Notes: a model not told the origin generated them from the letters alone. A DNA stretch of 64,000 bases from Lysinibacillus piscis (GCF_026012395.1 NZ_BRZA01000008.1:1-64000), one strand, 5' to 3'; shown: positions 28,011-36,876, counted from the first letter of the stretch. Program-made: numbers and translations.

Positions 28011-28997
28011 TTGGATTCAGGTACACATTTCGTCATGGGAATAGCTCTCGGTGGTCTTGCGCTAGCTGATCCTATCGTCGCACATCACTCAATAACCTTT
28101 ACAGCAGTTATGGCTGGTACGATTATCGGCTCACAAGCTCCTGATGTAGATACTGTTTTAAAATTACGTAATAATGCTGTGTATATCCGTCATCATCGGG
28201 GTATCACCCATTCATTACCAGCCGTCGCTCTTTGGCCTGTGCTAATTACATTTGTTTTATCTTTGATTTTCCAAGATGCCAATGTTCTTCATTTATGGCT
28301 ATGGACATTTTTAGCTGTCGCTCTACATGTGTTTGTTGATATTTTCAATGCGTATGGCACACAGGCTATACGACCAATATCAAAAAAATGGGTGGCTCTT
28401 GGTGTCATTAATACGTTTGATCCTATTATTTTTTCACTGCATTGCGTAGCGATTGTCTTGTGGGCATTTGGCACAAACCCTGTTTGGACATTTAGCATCC
28501 TATATATCATCATTATTTTTTACTATATATTGCGCTTTGCGGTACAAAGTGCTGTGAAAAAAGCGGTTCGCCATACAATCCAAGACGATGAATATGTTAT
28601 TGTAGCACCAACAATGCGCTTCTTCCAATGGCGAATTGCGGCAAAATCAAAAACACATTATTATGTTGGTCGTGCATATGGTCGTACTGTCAATATTTAT
28701 GATAAATTTGAAATTAAGTCCATGCCAAAAACATCGCTTGTGGATAAAGCATTACAAGATCCAAATTTAGCTGCATTCGTGTCCTTTTCTCCACTATATC
28801 GTTGGGAGATTTCGGAGCTTGAAAATGGCTTAACAGAAGTACGGCTCATTGATTTACGCTACCGTAGCGACAATCGTTATCCCTTTGTAGCTGTTGCTCA
28901 TCTAAATGAGGATAATGATATTATTACCTCTTATACAGGCTGGATTTTTACAGAGGATAAACTGCAAAGAAAGCTTCAAATTGGCGCAAGTAATTAA
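28011..28997 (+). CDS. yfhP: YfhP-like membrane-bound metal-dependent hydrolase
   Basis: A 328-residue protein of the DUF457/YdjM family. The start was placed at the TTG at 28011, 9 bases after AAGGAG, giving MDSGTHFVMGIALGG as in B. subtilis YfhP; an upstream ATG (27966) lacks a site. Metal-ligand motifs are SQAPDVDTVL and YIRHHRGITHSLPA. Four or five membrane helices lie between residues 70 and 190, followed by a soluble C-terminal domain. Substrate unknown. It is divergent from mutY. Confidence 0.85.
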   Translation: MDSGTHFVMGIALGGLALADPIVAHHSITFTAVMAGTIIGSQAPDVDTVLKLRNNAVYIRHHRGITHSLPAVALWPVLITFVLSLIFQDANVLHLWLWTFLAVALHVFVDIFNAYGTQAIRPISKKWVALGVINTFDPIIFSLHCVAIVLWAFGTNPVWTFSILYIIIIFYYILRFAVQSAVKKAVRHTIQDDEYVIVAPTMRFFQWRIAAKSKTHYYVGRAYGRTVNIYDKFEIKSMPKTSLVDKALQDPNLAAFVSFSPLYRWEISELENGLTEVRLIDLRYRSDNRYPFVAVAHLNEDNDIITSYTGWIFTEDKLQRKLQIGASN

Positions 28998-29000
28998 AGG

Positions 29001-29036
29001 CAAAACCCTGACTATTTATGTGTCAGGGTTTTGTTA
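29001..29036. terminator. bidirectional terminator between yfhP and yfhJ
   Basis: CAAAACCCTGAC (29001-29012) pairs perfectly with GTCAGGGTTTTG (29022-29033). It overlaps the yfhJ stop codon. Confidence 0.85.
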
Positions 29037-29303
29037 TTGCAGTAAATCATCGCTATTATCCAATAAACGTGCATATTTCGGATTTCTACCTGCAAATTCA
29101 TGTAACTTATCACCATAACTAGCAATAAGCTGACGTACTAAATTTTCTGTATAATCGGCTCCTCGAAACGCATAACCAGCTTTGGCAGAACTTGCTTCAA
29201 AATCGCTCCAGAGCAATTCCACCCATACACGAGCACGTCCTACAGACATTTGCGGATTTTTAGCTAATAGTTCATTTGTTAAACGCTCAATATTATCTGT
29301 CAT
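29034..29303 (-). CDS. yfhJ: YfhJ (WVELL) family protein
   Basis: An 89-residue protein with the family hallmark WVELLWSDFEASSAKAGYAF around residues 27-46. It is mostly helical, without membrane segments or cysteines. Its function is unknown; B. subtilis yfhJ is in the same neighbourhood. It directly follows yfhH with no spacer, so it is the third gene of a recX-yfhH-yfhJ operon. Confidence 0.85.
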   Translation of the reverse strand: MTDNIERLTNELLAKNPQMSVGRARVWVELLWSDFEASSAKAGYAFRGADYTENLVRQLIASYGDKLHEFAGRNPKYARLLDNSDDLLQ

Positions 29304-29633
29304 TTATTTCCCCACCTTCAATGGCGATAGCATAGATACAGGTAGTGCCTCTTGATATTGATTGCCCCCTAAACGATGCCCCCAAGCAAAACGTCCTTTT
29401 AAATAATCCACTTGGAAAAATTCATTAGCTGAGCCGTCAATACGATACATTTCCCCTGGAATAATCGTTTCTAAATCGACTAAATAGGCTGCCGCCATCA
29501 ATGCTTTTCGCTCATAAACAGCAAACTCATTAATAATGCCTAGTTGCTCTGCCTTTCGTGCCTTTTCTTTCAGCATCGCTACTTCTTGACGTAGCTCATG
29601 TTCTGTCATCGCTGCATAATTTTTCTCATTCAT
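29304..29633 (-). CDS. yfhH: YfhH family (DUF1811) protein
   Basis: A 109-residue protein: an N-terminal helical hairpin (MTEHELRQEVAMLKEKARKA) followed by an SH3-like beta domain (IPGEMYRIDGSANEFFQVDY...FAWGHRLG). This is the DUF1811 layout of YfhH. Its ATG overlaps the recX stop by four bases. Function unknown; long-term pairing with recX suggests but does not prove a link to recombination. Confidence 0.85.
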   Translation of the reverse strand: MNEKNYAAMTEHELRQEVAMLKEKARKAEQLGIINEFAVYERKALMAAAYLVDLETIIPGEMYRIDGSANEFFQVDYLKGRFAWGHRLGGNQYQEALPVSMLSPLKVGK

Positions 29634-30433
29634 TGTTCCTGCTCCTTCTGCTCGATAAAGCTATCTATGATTTCTATTGGAAAGCCTTTTTGATAAAGTG
29701 CCTGTTTCACCTTCATTTTCAGCTCATAGCCATCGTATTTGGCAACATATTTCTTCCAAACCTTTTCGCCTTGTCCTTCAAGTAGCTGTTGCCAATTATC
29801 TTCATCCTGCTCCAGCACAATTTGGCTAAGCACTTCCTCTACAACGCTAAAATTATATCCTTTGCGCAATAAAAAGTCTTGGATTTTCGCTTTGATTTGT
29901 GTTGGGGTTTTCTTCTTCTCTGAACGGACAACTTTATCAGCTAATTGACTAGCCAGTTTGACTTGTTCTTCAAAGCTATAGGTTGCCAAGACCTCATCCT
30001 GCAATGTTTTATCAATACCCTTTTTCATCAAATCCTGTCGAATCGCTTTTGGACCTTTTTTCATTGTCGCCTTCTTTGTATCAAGTAATGCTTTCGAATA
30101 GGTTTCATCATTTAAAAAACCGTAAGATTTCAATTTTTGAATAGCCTCTAAAATCACTGCTTCTCCAAACTCTAAAGTCAGCAGCTTTTTTTTCACCTCA
30201 TGCTCACTACGCATTTGATAGGATAAAAAATTCAATGCTTTATTAAATGCCTTACGAATCTCATCCTCATAGGCCATTTCTTGAATCTCGAATTCGTCTA
30301 GCACCTTGCCCTTCGTCAAGCCAAATTGCAGTAAAATAGCTTCGTCTACAGGAAAAGCATACTCCTCATTCAAGTAAATATTGTAGCGCTCTGGATTATT
30401 TTTTTGTCGTGCAATTTTTGTAATAACACGCAT
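29630..30433 (-). CDS. recX: recombination regulator RecX
   Basis: A 267-residue RecX, the long Bacillus type with several three-helix repeats, which binds RecA filaments and limits recombinase activity. The repeats are visible as RSEHEVKKKLLTLEF, YGFLNDETYSKALLDTK, KGPKAIRQDLMKKGI and RKGYNFSVVEEVL. The ATG at 30433 has GGTGGG upstream; the longer frame to 30442 has none. It is divergent from yfhF and heads the recX-yfhH-yfhJ operon. Confidence 0.92.
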   Translation of the reverse strand: MRVITKIARQKNNPERYNIYLNEEYAFPVDEAILLQFGLTKGKVLDEFEIQEMAYEDEIRKAFNKALNFLSYQMRSEHEVKKKLLTLEFGEAVILEAIQKLKSYGFLNDETYSKALLDTKKATMKKGPKAIRQDLMKKGIDKTLQDEVLATYSFEEQVKLASQLADKVVRSEKKKTPTQIKAKIQDFLLRKGYNFSVVEEVLSQIVLEQDEDNWQQLLEGQGEKVWKKYVAKYDGYELKMKVKQALYQKGFPIEIIDSFIEQKEQEQ

Positions 30434-30472
30434 TAGACCCACCTCACTCTAGTTCATTATATCATTTTTTAT

Positions 30473-30496
30473 GTACTACTTTACCTATGATACAAT
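30473..30496 (+). promoter_or_regulatory. extended -10 promoter of yfhF
   Basis: TGATACAAT (30488-30496) is an extended -10; the -35 region (TTTATG) is weak. Confidence 0.5.
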
Positions 30497-30517
30497 AGCT
30501 AAAAAGAGGTGGTTTCG

Positions 30518-31429
30518 ATGAAAATAGCCATTGCTGGTGGTACAGGCTTTGTTGGTCAAGCTTTAACAAAATTATTGCAACAAGAAGGACACGAAATCAT
30601 TATTTTAACACGACAATCATCAAAGCAGAGGCAATCCATTCAATATGTTCAATGGCTCTCACCTACTTCAACACCACAGCAAGCTTTAGAAGGTGTTGAT
30701 GCGTTTGTCAATTTAGCAGGTGTTTCACTGAATGCAGGTCGTTGGACAACGAAGCAAAAGAAAGCTATTTATACAAGTCGTATGGACACAACACTTGCTA
30801 TTGTTGAAATTATAGAACAGCTCACCAACAAACCGAAAGTACTCATCAATGCGAGTGCAGTTGGCATTTATCCAGCCTCCACTACAGCTATTTATACCGA
30901 AAATTCAACAGATATTGCCACCGATTTTTTAGGTACGACTGTTCATGATTGGGAAAAACATGCAAAGCGTGCTGAACAATTGGGCGTTCGTGTTGCTCTT
31001 GCACGATTTGGTGTTATTTTAGGTCGTGATAGTGGCGCGCTTCCACCAATGCTACTACCATATAAAATGGGTATCGGCGGTACAGTCGGTTCAGGTCAAC
31101 AATGGCTATCATGGGTACATATTGAGGATGTAGCTCGTGCGATTTATTTTGCTATTATGAATGATACTATCCGTGGTGCATTCAACATAACTGCTCCAAA
31201 TCCAGTGCGCATGAAAGAGTTTGGGCAAACCATCGCCAGCGTTATGCAGAAAAAGCATTGGCTACCCGTACCAAGTTTCGCTATGCGCTTAGCATTAGGT
31301 GAGCAAAGTGTGCTTGTTTTAGAAGGACAGCAAGTGTTACCCACTATGCTCGAAAAGCAGCATTTTACTTTTCATTTCCCACATTTACAACAAGCACTCG
31401 AGGATTTATCCCATATTAACAGCCTGTAA
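30518..31429 (+). CDS. yfhF: NAD-dependent epimerase/SDR family protein (YfhF type, TIGR01777)
   Basis: A 303-residue Rossmann-fold protein of the extended SDR group related to cell-division inhibitor SulA-like annotation in Bacilli. The cofactor motif is IAGGTGFVGQ, NASAVGIYP holds the substrate-binding strand, and the C-terminal DUF1731 domain (about 250-300) is present. The ATG at 30518 follows AGAGGTGG. The enzymatic substrate is unknown. It is divergent from recX, as in B. subtilis. Confidence 0.88.
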   Translation: MKIAIAGGTGFVGQALTKLLQQEGHEIIILTRQSSKQRQSIQYVQWLSPTSTPQQALEGVDAFVNLAGVSLNAGRWTTKQKKAIYTSRMDTTLAIVEIIEQLTNKPKVLINASAVGIYPASTTAIYTENSTDIATDFLGTTVHDWEKHAKRAEQLGVRVALARFGVILGRDSGALPPMLLPYKMGIGGTVGSGQQWLSWVHIEDVARAIYFAIMNDTIRGAFNITAPNPVRMKEFGQTIASVMQKKHWLPVPSFAMRLALGEQSVLVLEGQQVLPTMLEKQHFTFHFPHLQQALEDLSHINSL

Positions 31430-31489
31430 AAACCTGATTGCTGAAACTAACAAGTATTGGGGAATTCCCAATAATTGAAGTTTCACTTT
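31413..31489 (+). repeat. repeat copy 1, with a 35-base palindromic insert
   Basis: Both flanks match 36877-36916: TATTAACA..CTGTAAAAACCTGATTG, then AAG(T/G)TTCACTTTAT. This copy has about 35 extra bases between them, centred on the perfect palindrome TATTGGGGAATTCCCAATA and bounded by ATTG. It overlaps the last codons of yfhF. Confidence 0.6.
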
Positions 31490-31503
31490 ATTGCAATAGA
31501 GCA

Positions 31504-31559
31504 GGATAATTTTATAGGTATCAACGCATCCTAACAAAAAAAGAAAGGATGCGTTTTTT
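31504..31559 (+). promoter_or_regulatory. SigG-like promoter overlapping a terminator/SD-masking hairpin before pdaA
   Basis: GGATA (31504-31508), 18 bases, CATCCTA (31527-31533) fits a SigG promoter. AACGCATCC (31523-31531) pairs with GGATGCGTT (31547-31555), followed by TTTT and then ATG at 31560. The 3' arm holds the pdaA ribosome binding site GAAAGGA. Transcripts from the SigG-like promoter should start near 31540, after the 5' arm, and so could not form the hairpin. Confidence 0.65.
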
Positions 31560-32384
31560 ATGTGGAAACAACATATTGTAGGCATTGCGATTGCTACCTT
31601 TATTATTGCCGCTGGAATGAGCCTCAATCCCTATAAAGCCGCTAGTGCTGATGAATATCATTGGGGCTTTAAACGGGCTAAAAATGGCGAACAAGCTGAG
31701 GCTGGCGCACAGCTCGACCAGCTTCTTGATGAATATGGAGCCATCTATAAAGGAAAGCCCGATAAAAAAGTCGTTTATTTAACATTCGATAATGGCTACG
31801 AAAATGGCTTTACAGCAAGCATTTTAGATACATTAAAAAAGGAAAATGCCCCTGCGACCTTCTTTTTAACAGGGCATTATCTTGAAAGTGCTGGTGATTT
31901 AGTGAAGCGGATGGTTGCAGATGGTCATACAATCGGTAATCATTCCTATGGTCATCCAAATATGGCTAAGTTGACACCGGACGGGATGCGCGCTGAATGG
32001 AAAAAATTTGATGATAAGCTTCGTGCATTAACAGGTATTGATGGTACAACATACGCACGTCCACCAGAGGGGATATTTAATGCGAAGGTATTAGAAGTCG
32101 GTAATGCAGAGGGCTACCGCCATATTTTTTGGTCGATTGCCTTTAAAGATTGGTTAAAAGATGAACGCCGTGGTGCAGATTATGCTTATAATGCCCTAAT
32201 GGCACAGCTTCACCCTGGCGCTGTGATTTTAATGCATACTGTCGCACAGGATAATGCGGAGGCACTGCCATTATTTATCGCCGAGGCGAAAAAGCAAGGC
32301 TATACTTTTTTATCACTTGACGAATTAGTATTAGAATATGAAGATTTCCCTGTCGCTTTGCAAGTTCCTATTCCTTCGTTATAA
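31560..32384 (+). CDS. pdaA: delta-lactam-biosynthetic de-N-acetylase PdaA (spore cortex)
   Basis: A 274-residue polysaccharide deacetylase of family CE4. The N-terminal signal peptide or anchor covers about residues 7-22. Motif 1 is TFDNGYENG, where the second Asp of ordinary CE4 enzymes is Asn, a PdaA hallmark; motif 2 is HSYGH, and RPPEG and MHTV complete the site. PdaA deacetylates N-acetylmuramic acid so that muramic-delta-lactam forms in the cortex, which is needed for germination. Its ribosome binding site sits in a hairpin arm. It is followed by the rRNA methyltransferase gene. Confidence 0.92.
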   Translation: MWKQHIVGIAIATFIIAAGMSLNPYKAASADEYHWGFKRAKNGEQAEAGAQLDQLLDEYGAIYKGKPDKKVVYLTFDNGYENGFTASILDTLKKENAPATFFLTGHYLESAGDLVKRMVADGHTIGNHSYGHPNMAKLTPDGMRAEWKKFDDKLRALTGIDGTTYARPPEGIFNAKVLEVGNAEGYRHIFWSIAFKDWLKDERRGADYAYNALMAQLHPGAVILMHTVAQDNAEALPLFIAEAKKQGYTFLSLDELVLEYEDFPVALQVPIPSL

Positions 32385-32417
32385 TGAAAAAAGGAACTTA
32401 AGAAGGACGTGGCAGGT

Positions 32418-33797
32418 TTGACAAATCAAACAACAATGGAAGTTGGACAAAAATTTCCACTAACAATTAAAAGATTAGGTATTAATGGTGAAGGGGTTGG
32501 CTTTTATAAGCGCAATGTCGTCTTCGTTAAAGGCGCTATTCCTGGTGAGGAAGTAACAGCACAGGTAACAAAAATAGAACGTAACTTTGCGGAAGCTCAT
32601 ATTGTCGCTATACGCAAATCTTCAAAGTATCGTCAGGAAGCACCTTGTCCTGTCTATGATGAATGTGGCGGCTGCCAGCTTCAGCATATGACTTATGAAA
32701 AGCAACTAATCGAAAAACGTGATATCGTCATTCAAGCATTAGAGCGCTATGCCAAGCCATTAGCTTCAACAGTGGAAGTACGTCCAACAATCGGTATGGA
32801 CAATCCATGGCATTACCGTAATAAAAGTCAATTCCAAGTACGAAAAGAAGGTAAACGTGTCTATGCTGGTCTATTTGCAGAAGGCAGTAACAAGTTGCTC
32901 AATATTAATGACTGTCTTGTTCAGCATCCAATCACATCAAAAATTACCGTGGCAACACGTAAAATTCTACAAAAATTAAATATCACGATTTATGATGGTC
33001 GTACATTAGATGGTTTAATACGCACGATTGTTGTACGTACAGGTATCCGTACTGGTGAAACACAGGTGGTACTTGTGACGACACGTAAGGATATCCCACA
33101 TTTAACTGAATTAATTACACGCATAAAAAAAATTGACCCAAGTATCGTATCCATTGCTCAAAATATTAATCGTGACAAAACATCTCTTATTTTCGGTGAT
33201 GAAACGATTGTATTAGATGGTAAAGAAACGATTCATGAGGAGCTCGGTGAATTAGCCTTTGATTTATCGGCACGTGCCTTCTTCCAATTGAATCCAATGC
33301 AAACAGTTCATTTATATGACGAAATTAAAAAAGCAGCAGCATTAACAGGCAAAGAAACAGTTGTTGATGCTTATTGCGGTGTTGGTACAATCGGCTTATG
33401 GCTAGCAGGTCAAGCAAAGGAAGTACGTGGCATGGACGTCATTCCTGAAAGTATTCAAGACGCACGTAAAAATGCACGCAACCATGGCTTCAAGCATACA
33501 AAATATGCAGTTGGTACGGCTGAAAGTGTATTAGCGAAGTGGCGAAAAGAAAGTTTTACACCAGATGTCATCACGGTAGACCCACCACGCACAGGGCTAG
33601 CGCCTGAATTTATCCGCACTGTGCTGAAATTAAAGCCAAAACGCTTTGTTTACACATCCTGCAATCCATCTACATTAGCAAAGGACTTACAGCAATTATC
33701 GACGCTGTATGATGTTAAATATATTCAGCCTGTGGATATGTTTGCTCAGACGGCACAGGTAGAGTGCGTTTGTAAGTTAGAGTTAAAAAAGAAATAG
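32418..33797 (+). CDS. rlmD: 23S rRNA (uracil-C5)-methyltransferase, RlmD/RlmCD family
   Basis: A SAM-dependent RumA-type enzyme of about 459 residues. An N-terminal TRAM domain is followed by the Fe-S cluster cysteines in [11 protein letters not shown] (fourth ligand further on), the SAM site [20 protein letters not shown], and the catalytic Cys in [11 protein letters not shown]. The start is uncertain: the TTG at 32418 is 10 bases from AAGGA and preferred here, but a GTG at 32409 is in frame. It probably shares a transcript with pdaA. Confidence 0.88.
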   Translation: MTNQTTMEVGQKFPLTIKRLGINGEGVGFYKRNVVFVKGAIPGEEVTAQVTKIERNFAEAHIVAIRKSSKYRQEAPCPVYDECGGCQLQHMTYEKQLIEKRDIVIQALERYAKPLASTVEVRPTIGMDNPWHYRNKSQFQVRKEGKRVYAGLFAEGSNKLLNINDCLVQHPITSKITVATRKILQKLNITIYDGRTLDGLIRTIVVRTGIRTGETQVVLVTTRKDIPHLTELITRIKKIDPSIVSIAQNINRDKTSLIFGDETIVLDGKETIHEELGELAFDLSARAFFQLNPMQTVHLYDEIKKAAALTGKETVVDAYCGVGTIGLWLAGQAKEVRGMDVIPESIQDARKNARNHGFKHTKYAVGTAESVLAKWRKESFTPDVITVDPPRTGLAPEFIRTVLKLKPKRFVYTSCNPSTLAKDLQQLSTLYDVKYIQPVDMFAQTAQVECVCKLELKKK

Positions 33798-33806
33798 CTA
33801 CTCTTG

Positions 33807-33840
33807 AACCGCATGAAGACATCTTTCATGCGGTTTTGTT
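33807..33840 (+). terminator. terminator after rlmD
   Basis: AACCGCATGAA (33807-33817) pairs with TTCATGCGGTT (33825-33835), then TTGTTG. Confidence 0.75.
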
Positions 33841-33911
33841 GTTTATTATTAACACCTTCTTAGCCATTCATGTTACTTTTTATAGACAATGACAGGATGG
33901 GAGCTAAACTA

Positions 33912-34514
33912 ATGGGTAATATTGATATTTTTGAAAGAATTGCGAGCAGCTATGATACAAATGAAAGAGCGGAAATCGCTAAAATAGCAGCAAATGCTAT
34001 TCGTGCACAATTAATAGATGCCTCCACGAAAGATGCCATTGATTTCGGCTGTGGTACAGGGCTGATTGGTATGCACATGTTAAATGATTTTAAATCGGTG
34101 CTTTTTCTAGATGCAGCACAAAATATGGTCGATCAAATTCAGCACAAAATCACTGAATTTAATATTCAACATGCACATACACTATGCCTCAATATCGAAA
34201 ATGAAAGCTTAGCCAATGTACGCGCTGACTACATCTTTATGGCTCAGGTATTACTTCATATCGAGAATATCGAATTTGTCTTAACACGATTATACGATGT
34301 GCTGAATGAAGGTGGACATTTGTTAATTGTCGATTTCGATAAAAATGAAAATGTCGCAACAGATATGGTGCATAACGGCTTTGAGCAAGCTGAATTATCC
34401 TCATTATTAGCGAAAATTGGTTATCAAAACATCCAATCGAAAACCTTTTATCATGGTGAAAAAATATTTATGGCACAGGATGCTTCCATGTTTATTATGG
34501 ATGGTCAAAAATAA
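33912..34514 (+). CDS. class I SAM-dependent methyltransferase
   Basis: A 200-residue methyltransferase read from the ATG at 33912 with GGGAGC upstream; the open frame begins earlier (33870) without a site. The SAM loop is IDFGCGTGLIGMHML and motif II/III is VLFLDAAQNMVDQI, then YIFMAQVLLHIENI. The family resembles YfhM/UbiE-like small-molecule methyltransferases; the acceptor is unknown. It appears to be a single-gene unit between two terminators. Confidence 0.8.
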   Translation: MGNIDIFERIASSYDTNERAEIAKIAANAIRAQLIDASTKDAIDFGCGTGLIGMHMLNDFKSVLFLDAAQNMVDQIQHKITEFNIQHAHTLCLNIENESLANVRADYIFMAQVLLHIENIEFVLTRLYDVLNEGGHLLIVDFDKNENVATDMVHNGFEQAELSSLLAKIGYQNIQSKTFYHGEKIFMAQDASMFIMDGQK

Positions 34515-34546
34515 AAAAACGTACCCTATATACGCAATAGGGTACA
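34514..34546 (-). terminator. terminator of the anti-sigma operon
   Basis: GTACCCTAT (34521-34529) pairs with ATAGGGTAC (34537-34545); the minus strand then has a T run (plus A run 34514-34519). Confidence 0.8.
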
Positions 34547-34551
34547 CTGCT

Positions 34552-35628
34552 CTAATATTTATCTACAATCACACCCAATGATGACGCCTTAATAAAATCA
34601 AGCCCCTTCAAACTTGCTAACTGCTGTTTATCTCCTGTCACAATCGCACCATAAATCACAAGGTCATTAACAGCTAATCCATCCGTGCCACCAATTTTTT
34701 GCGCTAAACGTCGGTATTCCTCCTGTCTAGCTTTGTTAGCATCCATATTCCCACTAACTGCCTGTACAAATTGCCATGCTAACTTTCTCTTCATATCAAA
34801 ATGCAGCTGTGTGCCTTGATTAATTGCTCCTACGAATTGCTCTGCCGCATTGTCTATAGGTTGATTGTTATAATCAAATAAAGAAAAGCCATACGCTGTC
34901 TGTGCAGGTCGTAATAAAAGGTAGGGGTTCCCCTTTGTTTGCTTACCTCCTGCATTTGTAGAAAAAGTTTTGCCCGTATAATCTTCTGTCAAAGCTTCAT
35001 CTACATCCTTCACCCACAACCAAGTAGTTCTCACATCCTTTGGCAATTTATCCAATGCCTCTTGAACAGAAAAGCCTCGATTGAAAGATAAAGCCATTTC
35101 CATCACTTTATCATCACGAATCTCAGGCAATAATGCTAAATCATTGCGCATTTTTTGATACTGCCCAAATGGATAGAAAAATACCATTTCACGATAGCCT
35201 AATTCTGTATAACTTACATGCTCAGCACTTTTCTCATCATAGCTCTGAAAAAATGCAGCTGCATAACCGCTTCCTCTTGGCATTACATGTTCTGCTCCCA
35301 CCCCATAGCCATAACGCCCTTCACCTGTTGGTACAATTTTTCCTTCAATCCATTTATATGTTTTATACTGTGTTTCTCCACCTAAAAAACCATTAAAATT
35401 ACTTCTGACACCAATAAAATTCGTTGTCCCTGAAATTTTTTGGCGATTATCAAAAACATTCCTTTCCCAGCTAGCGAAAAAATCGGATAACTTATCATTA
35501 CCTTTTTTCCCAACAGCAAAGGCTATAATTAGCACAATTAACGTAATCAATATAATTTTCCAAGTCGCTCTCCGTTTTGCTTTACGAATTGTTTTCGTCA
35601 TTTTTTCTGTATCAAAAAGATGATCCAT
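34552..35628 (-). CDS. membrane anti-sigma factor with Sigma_reg_N and Sigma_reg_C domains
   Basis: A 358-residue protein that should hold the ECF sigma encoded upstream at the membrane until stress. A short cytoplasmic part (MDHLFDTEKMTKTIRKAKRR) is followed by one helix (about 24-42) and a large extracytoplasmic domain, which includes the Sigma_reg_C part near the C-terminus. The size and layout match YhdL, the SigM anti-sigma of B. subtilis. The ATG at 35628 lies 17 bases inside the sigma gene, giving translational coupling; earlier in-frame ATGs lack a site. Confidence 0.85.
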   Translation of the reverse strand: MDHLFDTEKMTKTIRKAKRRATWKIILITLIVLIIAFAVGKKGNDKLSDFFASWERNVFDNRQKISGTTNFIGVRSNFNGFLGGETQYKTYKWIEGKIVPTGEGRYGYGVGAEHVMPRGSGYAAAFFQSYDEKSAEHVSYTELGYREMVFFYPFGQYQKMRNDLALLPEIRDDKVMEMALSFNRGFSVQEALDKLPKDVRTTWLWVKDVDEALTEDYTGKTFSTNAGGKQTKGNPYLLLRPAQTAYGFSLFDYNNQPIDNAAEQFVGAINQGTQLHFDMKRKLAWQFVQAVSGNMDANKARQEEYRRLAQKIGGTDGLAVNDLVIYGAIVTGDKQQLASLKGLDFIKASSLGVIVDKY

Positions 35629-36121
35629 GCTCTGTCTCCTCCCAACGTTTTTTAAAAGTTGCACGTGCCCTCTGTAAATACGTTTTGACATGTGCTTCAC
35701 TCACCGCCAAAACGGTAGCTATTTCTTTATATGAAAATTCCATATCATACTTCATTAAAAGTAACTGCTGAAACATCGGCTGTAGCCCCTGCAAGGTTTC
35801 ATAAAGCCGTTCATTATGCTCCTTTTGTAAATATGATTGCTCCCCGTCTGCTAGTGCAGAGCTTACTCTTTCAAGCTCTTCCTCTCCCCAATACGTCATA
35901 CGCTGCTGTTTATTATAAAGCGTATAATAGCGATTCAATGCCACCTTAAATAACCATGCCCGTAAATACTCAGGTTGGATAGTTGTTAAACATTCCATTG
36001 TAGTGACAATCGTTTCCTGTACAATATCCTCTGCATCCTCTTTCCTTGCCCCTATTTTCAATAAATATTTGAAAACGACCTCTGCCTGTGCAAGCAAAAG
36101 GCGCTCCCATTCATCACTCAT
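35612..36121 (-). CDS. ECF-type RNA polymerase sigma factor
   Basis: A 169-residue sigma factor with region 2 (VVFKYLLKIGARKEDAEDIVQETIV, here split as KEDAEDIVQET) and region 4 (LLMKYDMEFSYKEIATVLAVSEAHVKTYLQRA, with the helix-turn-helix YKEIATVLAVSEAHVK). It lacks a region 3, as ECF factors do. The gene overlaps its anti-sigma partner. The pair resembles SigM-YhdL. I see no clear autoregulatory TGAAAC-N16-CGTC promoter upstream, although a CGTC is present near 36147. Confidence 0.9.
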   Translation of the reverse strand: MSDEWERLLLAQAEVVFKYLLKIGARKEDAEDIVQETIVTTMECLTTIQPEYLRAWLFKVALNRYYTLYNKQQRMTYWGEEELERVSSALADGEQSYLQKEHNERLYETLQGLQPMFQQLLLMKYDMEFSYKEIATVLAVSEAHVKTYLQRARATFKKRWEETEHGSSF

Positions 36122-36618
36122 ACTTCACCAACTTTCATTTGTGGACGTCCATTTTAGTTAACTTATCCATATAACAATCTAATGGTGTAAATGTATACAA
36201 CTTTTTTAAAAAATTTTTACAACATAGAAAAAAGACAAATGCGCATACCATTCGCCTTTTCTTCTAATTATTTAATTTTGAAAAGGAAACACCCTTTGAA
36301 AAAAATTTTTTATCGCTCTGTTTAACACAACTAATTAGAATGTTTCGTTGTATAACCTTTTCTAATATTTAAAGATGGTGAACACTCCATTAAGAATTTA
36401 AAATATCGGCATAACTATATTACCTAATTTCACCTATTCCAATATTCCTTTTCAAATTCATTAAACATAGCCTCTCTTCCATTTCTCTATGAAGACTACC
36501 ATTTTCGTTAATCTCAACATAATAAAAAAACAAAATAATATTTTTATTATATATATGGAATTTTCTATTACAATCGTTATTTTCAAAAAAATATCCATAC
36601 AATTATGTCATACTGCAT
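36122..36618. other. AT-rich intergenic region with an orphan terminator
   Basis: No convincing gene. A 60-codon frame on the minus strand (36420-36602) has low-complexity composition and no ribosome binding site. A terminator-like hairpin is described separately at 36226-36260. Confidence 0.5.
36226..36260 (-). terminator. orphan minus-strand terminator upstream of the ECF sigma gene
   Basis: On the minus strand AAAAGGCGAATG pairs with CATTTGTCTTTT using two G-U pairs (plus 36230-36241 and 36249-36260), then TTTTTC. The two G-U pairs become A-C mismatches on the plus strand, so it is directional. No gene in front of it on the minus strand needs it. Confidence 0.5.
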
Positions 36619-36652
36619 AAAAAAAGCCCACGACTGAAAAAATCGTAGGCTT
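36619..36652 (-). terminator. terminator of yjfB
   Basis: GCCCACGA (36626-36633) pairs with TCGTAGGC (36643-36650), with one G-U pair, and a T run follows on the minus strand. Confidence 0.75.
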
Positions 36653-36657
36653 CTTTC

Positions 36658-36834
36658 TTACACCTGTGCATCAAATAATTGACCTTTATATGGATGCTCA
36701 GCAGCAGGGGCAGGCATTGTTTCTAGTAGTTCAACCACACCTGCGCCAGCATTTAACGTTTTATCCAATATGGACATTTGTAGTGTTTGCTGTAGTTCTG
36801 TTAATTGACTAGCCATCATTGCATTAATTTCCAT
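36658..36834 (-). CDS. yjfB: YjfB family putative motility protein
   Basis: A 58-residue protein, MEINAMMASQLTELQQTLQM at its start, matching the YjfB family (PF14070). Members are called putative motility proteins because many are in flagellar regulons; the function is unknown. It has no signal peptide or membrane segment. The ATG at 36834 follows AAGGAGGGG; the longer frame to 36885 has no site. motAB lies 10 kb away in this window. Confidence 0.8.
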   Translation of the reverse strand: MEINAMMASQLTELQQTLQMSILDKTLNAGAGVVELLETMPAPAAEHPYKGQLFDAQV

Positions 36835-36876
36835 TATAACCCCTCCTTTTTTGTTATATCGGCTCTTTTTATCCTG

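Noticed and set aside
36420..36602. 60-codon minus-strand frame upstream of the ECF sigma region
   Set aside because: No ribosome binding site, very AT-rich low-complexity product, no recognisable features.
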